From Prevotella illustrans (lineage in GTDB: Bacteria; Bacteroidota; Bacteroidia; Bacteroidales; Bacteroidaceae), in contig NZ_JAERMS010000001.1 in assembly GCF_017426725.1 (NCBI RefSeq), positions 62,001-126,000 on the forward strand: a stretch of 64,000 bases of DNA, read 5' to 3'. A program made the translations under genes and the position numbers. The notes beneath the pieces were generated by a model. The model was not told the DNA's origin, searched no databases, and saw only the letters and a list, made by a program, of their open reading frames with translations. Shown here piece by piece: positions 62,151 through 64,000 of the stretch (the first letter of the stretch is position 1; every line of letters starts with the position of its first letter).

Positions 62151-64000
62151 ATGAAAATCGTAAAAATCAACAGTAAGTTCAAGCAGTTGGCAGACTGGAT
62201 ACTCTGCCACCGTCTTGTGGTCGGTGCGTTGTTCGCAGTCATCGTCGCCTTCTCGTTTGTGGGAGCGAAGCGCATCGTGATGAAAACTTCGTTCGACGAC
62301 TATTTCGTGAGCGACGACCCGATGCTGCTCAAGACCAATGAATTCAAGTCTATCTTCGGCAACGACTACTATGTGGCGGTGCTGGTGAAAAACAAGGACA
62401 TCTTCTCCCAACGCAGCCTGACGCTCATTCGCGAACTGAGCAACGAACTGAAAGACAGCCTGTCGTATGCCGACAAGGTAACGTCGCTTACCGATATTGA
62501 GTTTGCCGTAGGTACGGAGGAGGGTATGACCATCGAGCAGATTGTCCCCGACGAAATACCGTCTGATGCCGCTTCACTGAATGCAATCCGGCAGAAAGCA
62601 TACAGCAAACCGTATTTGGCAAAGAAGATGGTGTCAAACGACGGTACGATGACGTGGATTATGGTGAAACTGCGTCCGTTCCCCGAAGACAGCGTGTGGA
62701 AAAAGACGAGCGACATTGCGCCCGATATGATTACGGGCAAAGAAGCGGGACACATCATCGGCAAGGCGAAATACGCCGAACTGTCGCCCAACGCCGCGGG
62801 AATGCCCTATCTGGGCTACGAGAAATTCGTTTATCTCAAAAGCGAACTGGGGCGGCTGTTCCTCTTTGCCTTCATCATCTCCATCGTTGTGATGCTCATC
62901 GTAACCCGTTCGCTGCGCGGCGTTGTTGCACCACTGCTCACGTCCGTGTTCGGACTGCTCATCAGTTTCGGCATCATCGGCTGGACGGGCATCTACATCG
63001 ACATGACCACGACAATGATTGCCGTGATACTGACTTTTGCCTGCTCCATCGCCTACAACATTCACCTGTACAATTTCTTCAAAACGCAGTTCGTAGAAAC
63101 AGGCAAGCGCAGGGAATCAATCAAGGAAGCCGTAGGCGAAACCGGTTGGGGTGTGTTGCTGTCGGGGCTTACCACCGTGGCTGCCATGATGACGTTCCTG
63201 TCAATGAAGATAGTACCGATGCGAGCCATCGGCATCAACACCTCGCTCTGTCTGCTTACCGTGCTGCTCACCTGCCTGCTGCTCACCCCCATTCTGTTGT
63301 CGTTCGGCAAGGACCGCAAGCCTGCCGCCGATATGTCGAAGAGTTTTGAAGGATATATCGGCAAACGATTCGAACTGTTCGGCAGTTTCGTGATGCGCAA
63401 CCATCGTTCTATTGTCGTTTCGTCGGTTGTGCTGACCATCTTCTGCGGTATCGGACTCTTCTTCATCGAGCCTGCGTTCGACATCGAAAAGACGATGGGG
63501 CGGAAGATTCCCTACGTAAAGAAATTCCTCGACCTCTGCGAAACCGATCTCGGTTCGATTTATTCCTACGATCTTATGATTACCTTGCCGCACGACAACG
63601 ACGCCAAGAAGCCGGAGAATTTGCAGAAACTAGACCGATTGGCGGAGATTGCGGGTGGCTACAAGCTGACGAAACGCCACAATTCCATCACCGACATCGT
63701 GAAGGATATGAACTGTACGCTCAACGGCAACAAGCAGCAGTTCTATCGTATTCCCGATAATGCCGATATGGTGGCGCAGTTGCTGTTGCTCTATGAGAAT
63801 GCGGGCGGTACGGAGTCGGAATACTGGATGGATTACGACTACAAGCGGCTGCGGTTGCAATTGGAGATGAAAGACTACAACTCCAATGAGGCGGAAAAGG
63901 AAATGAACGACTTGCAGGCGGAGGCGCGCAAGCTCTTTCCCGGCGCACACGTCTCGGTGGTAGGTAGTATACCGCAATTCACCGTGATGCAGCAGTATGT
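62151..64000 (+). CDS. MMPL/RND-family transporter, N-terminal part (runs off the window)
   Basis: The frame is open from the ATG at 62151 to the end of the window (616 codons), no stop reached. An N-terminal hydrophobic segment (WILCHRLVVGALFAVIVAFSF) is followed by a periplasmic region (TSFDDYFVSDDPMLLKTNEF), then a cluster of membrane segments (LFLFAFIISIVVMLIV, APLLTSVFGLLISFGIIGW, TTTMIAVILTFACSIAYNIHL, LTVLLTCLLLTPILLSF), and a second periplasmic region begins near residue 440. This is the RND superfamily MMPL layout. It likely exports lipids or hydrophobic compounds together with the two ABC proteins. The start follows a 23-bp tandem array. Confidence 0.9.
   Translation, partial: MKIVKINSKFKQLADWILCHRLVVGALFAVIVAFSFVGAKRIVMKTSFDDYFVSDDPMLLKTNEFKSIFGNDYYVAVLVKNKDIFSQRSLTLIRELSNELKDSLSYADKVTSLTDIEFAVGTEEGMTIEQIVPDEIPSDAASLNAIRQKAYSKPYLAKKMVSNDGTMTWIMVKLRPFPEDSVWKKTSDIAPDMITGKEAGHIIGKAKYAELSPNAAGMPYLGYEKFVYLKSELGRLFLFAFIISIVVMLIVTRSLRGVVAPLLTSVFGLLISFGIIGWTGIYIDMTTTMIAVILTFACSIAYNIHLYNFFKTQFVETGKRRESIKEAVGETGWGVLLSGLTTVAAMMTFLSMKIVPMRAIGINTSLCLLTVLLTCLLLTPILLSFGKDRKPAADMSKSFEGYIGKRFELFGSFVMRNHRSIVVSSVVLTIFCGIGLFFIEPAFDIEKTMGRKIPYVKKFLDLCETDLGSIYSYDLMITLPHDNDAKKPENLQKLDRLAEIAGGYKLTKRHNSITDIVKDMNCTLNGNKQQFYRIPDNADMVAQLLLLYENAGGTESEYWMDYDYKRLRLQLEMKDYNSNEAEKEMNDLQAEARKLFPGAHVSVVGSIPQFTVMQQY

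Overview
This window looks like the chromosome of a Bacteroidota member, most likely a Prevotella-type organism. The reasons are two SusC/SusD pairs, two TonB-dependent receptor operons with Bacteroidota-only lipoprotein and barrel families, many promoter-like sites of the form TTTG / TAnnTTTG, and a Bacteroidales-style mobilizable element. I assign this from gene content and signals only; no 16S rRNA gene is present.

Left part (1-6387): the start of a dipeptide epimerase gene and an NlpC/P60 peptidase gene (leftward, muropeptide breakdown), an Nramp Mn/Fe transporter, a HEPN/MNT toxin-antitoxin pair, a C-terminal processing protease, and a tRNA-Asn with its own promoter and terminator. Next (6388-24712) comes a long rightward run: a SusC/SusD pair, an amidase-like secreted protein with a golvesin domain, a phosphoesterase/beta-propeller protein, a GT2 glycosyltransferase, and then a clear peptidoglycan sugar salvage set: AmpG-like permease, NamZ exo-muramidase, MurT-like transporter, MurK kinase, MurQ etherase, and a CobW-type metal GTPase. 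The likely flow is cleavage of peptidoglycan outside the cytoplasm, import of muropeptides and MurNAc, phosphorylation, and conversion to GlcNAc-6-P.

Middle (24713-34431): a repeat-rich intergenic region, a small lipoprotein, then a four-gene operon: TonB-dependent receptor, DUF4876-like lipoprotein, DUF6850-like barrel, and a gingipain-like (clan CD) cysteine peptidase with a HEAT-like tail. This is my best candidate for a poorly described system. A Pif1-like helicase follows. Then comes a glycan-degradation region (36973-51018): GH2 beta-galactosidase, GH3, a small membrane protein, a short SusC, SusD, a thioredoxin-fold lipoprotein lacking CxxC, and a GH109-type enzyme.

Right part (51281-64000): a mobilizable element with relaxase, MobC, candidate oriT, DUF3408 protein, toprim protein, a frameshifted VapE-family ATPase and two HTH proteins. 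No integrase is visible. Directly beyond it is a TetR / ABC / ABC / MMPL-RND efflux operon, whose promoter is followed by a short leader ORF overlapping an intrinsic terminator.

Running through the window is an unexplained repeat family: 13-bp near-palindromes (AAAGCATAGCTTT, AAAGCAGCCCTTT and reverse complements) separated by 9-bp linkers, giving an exact 22-bp period, in five intergenic regions. Two of these lie inside a longer dispersed repeat of about 400 bp. Unrelated 22- and 23-bp tandem arrays lie between the second ABC gene and the MMPL gene.
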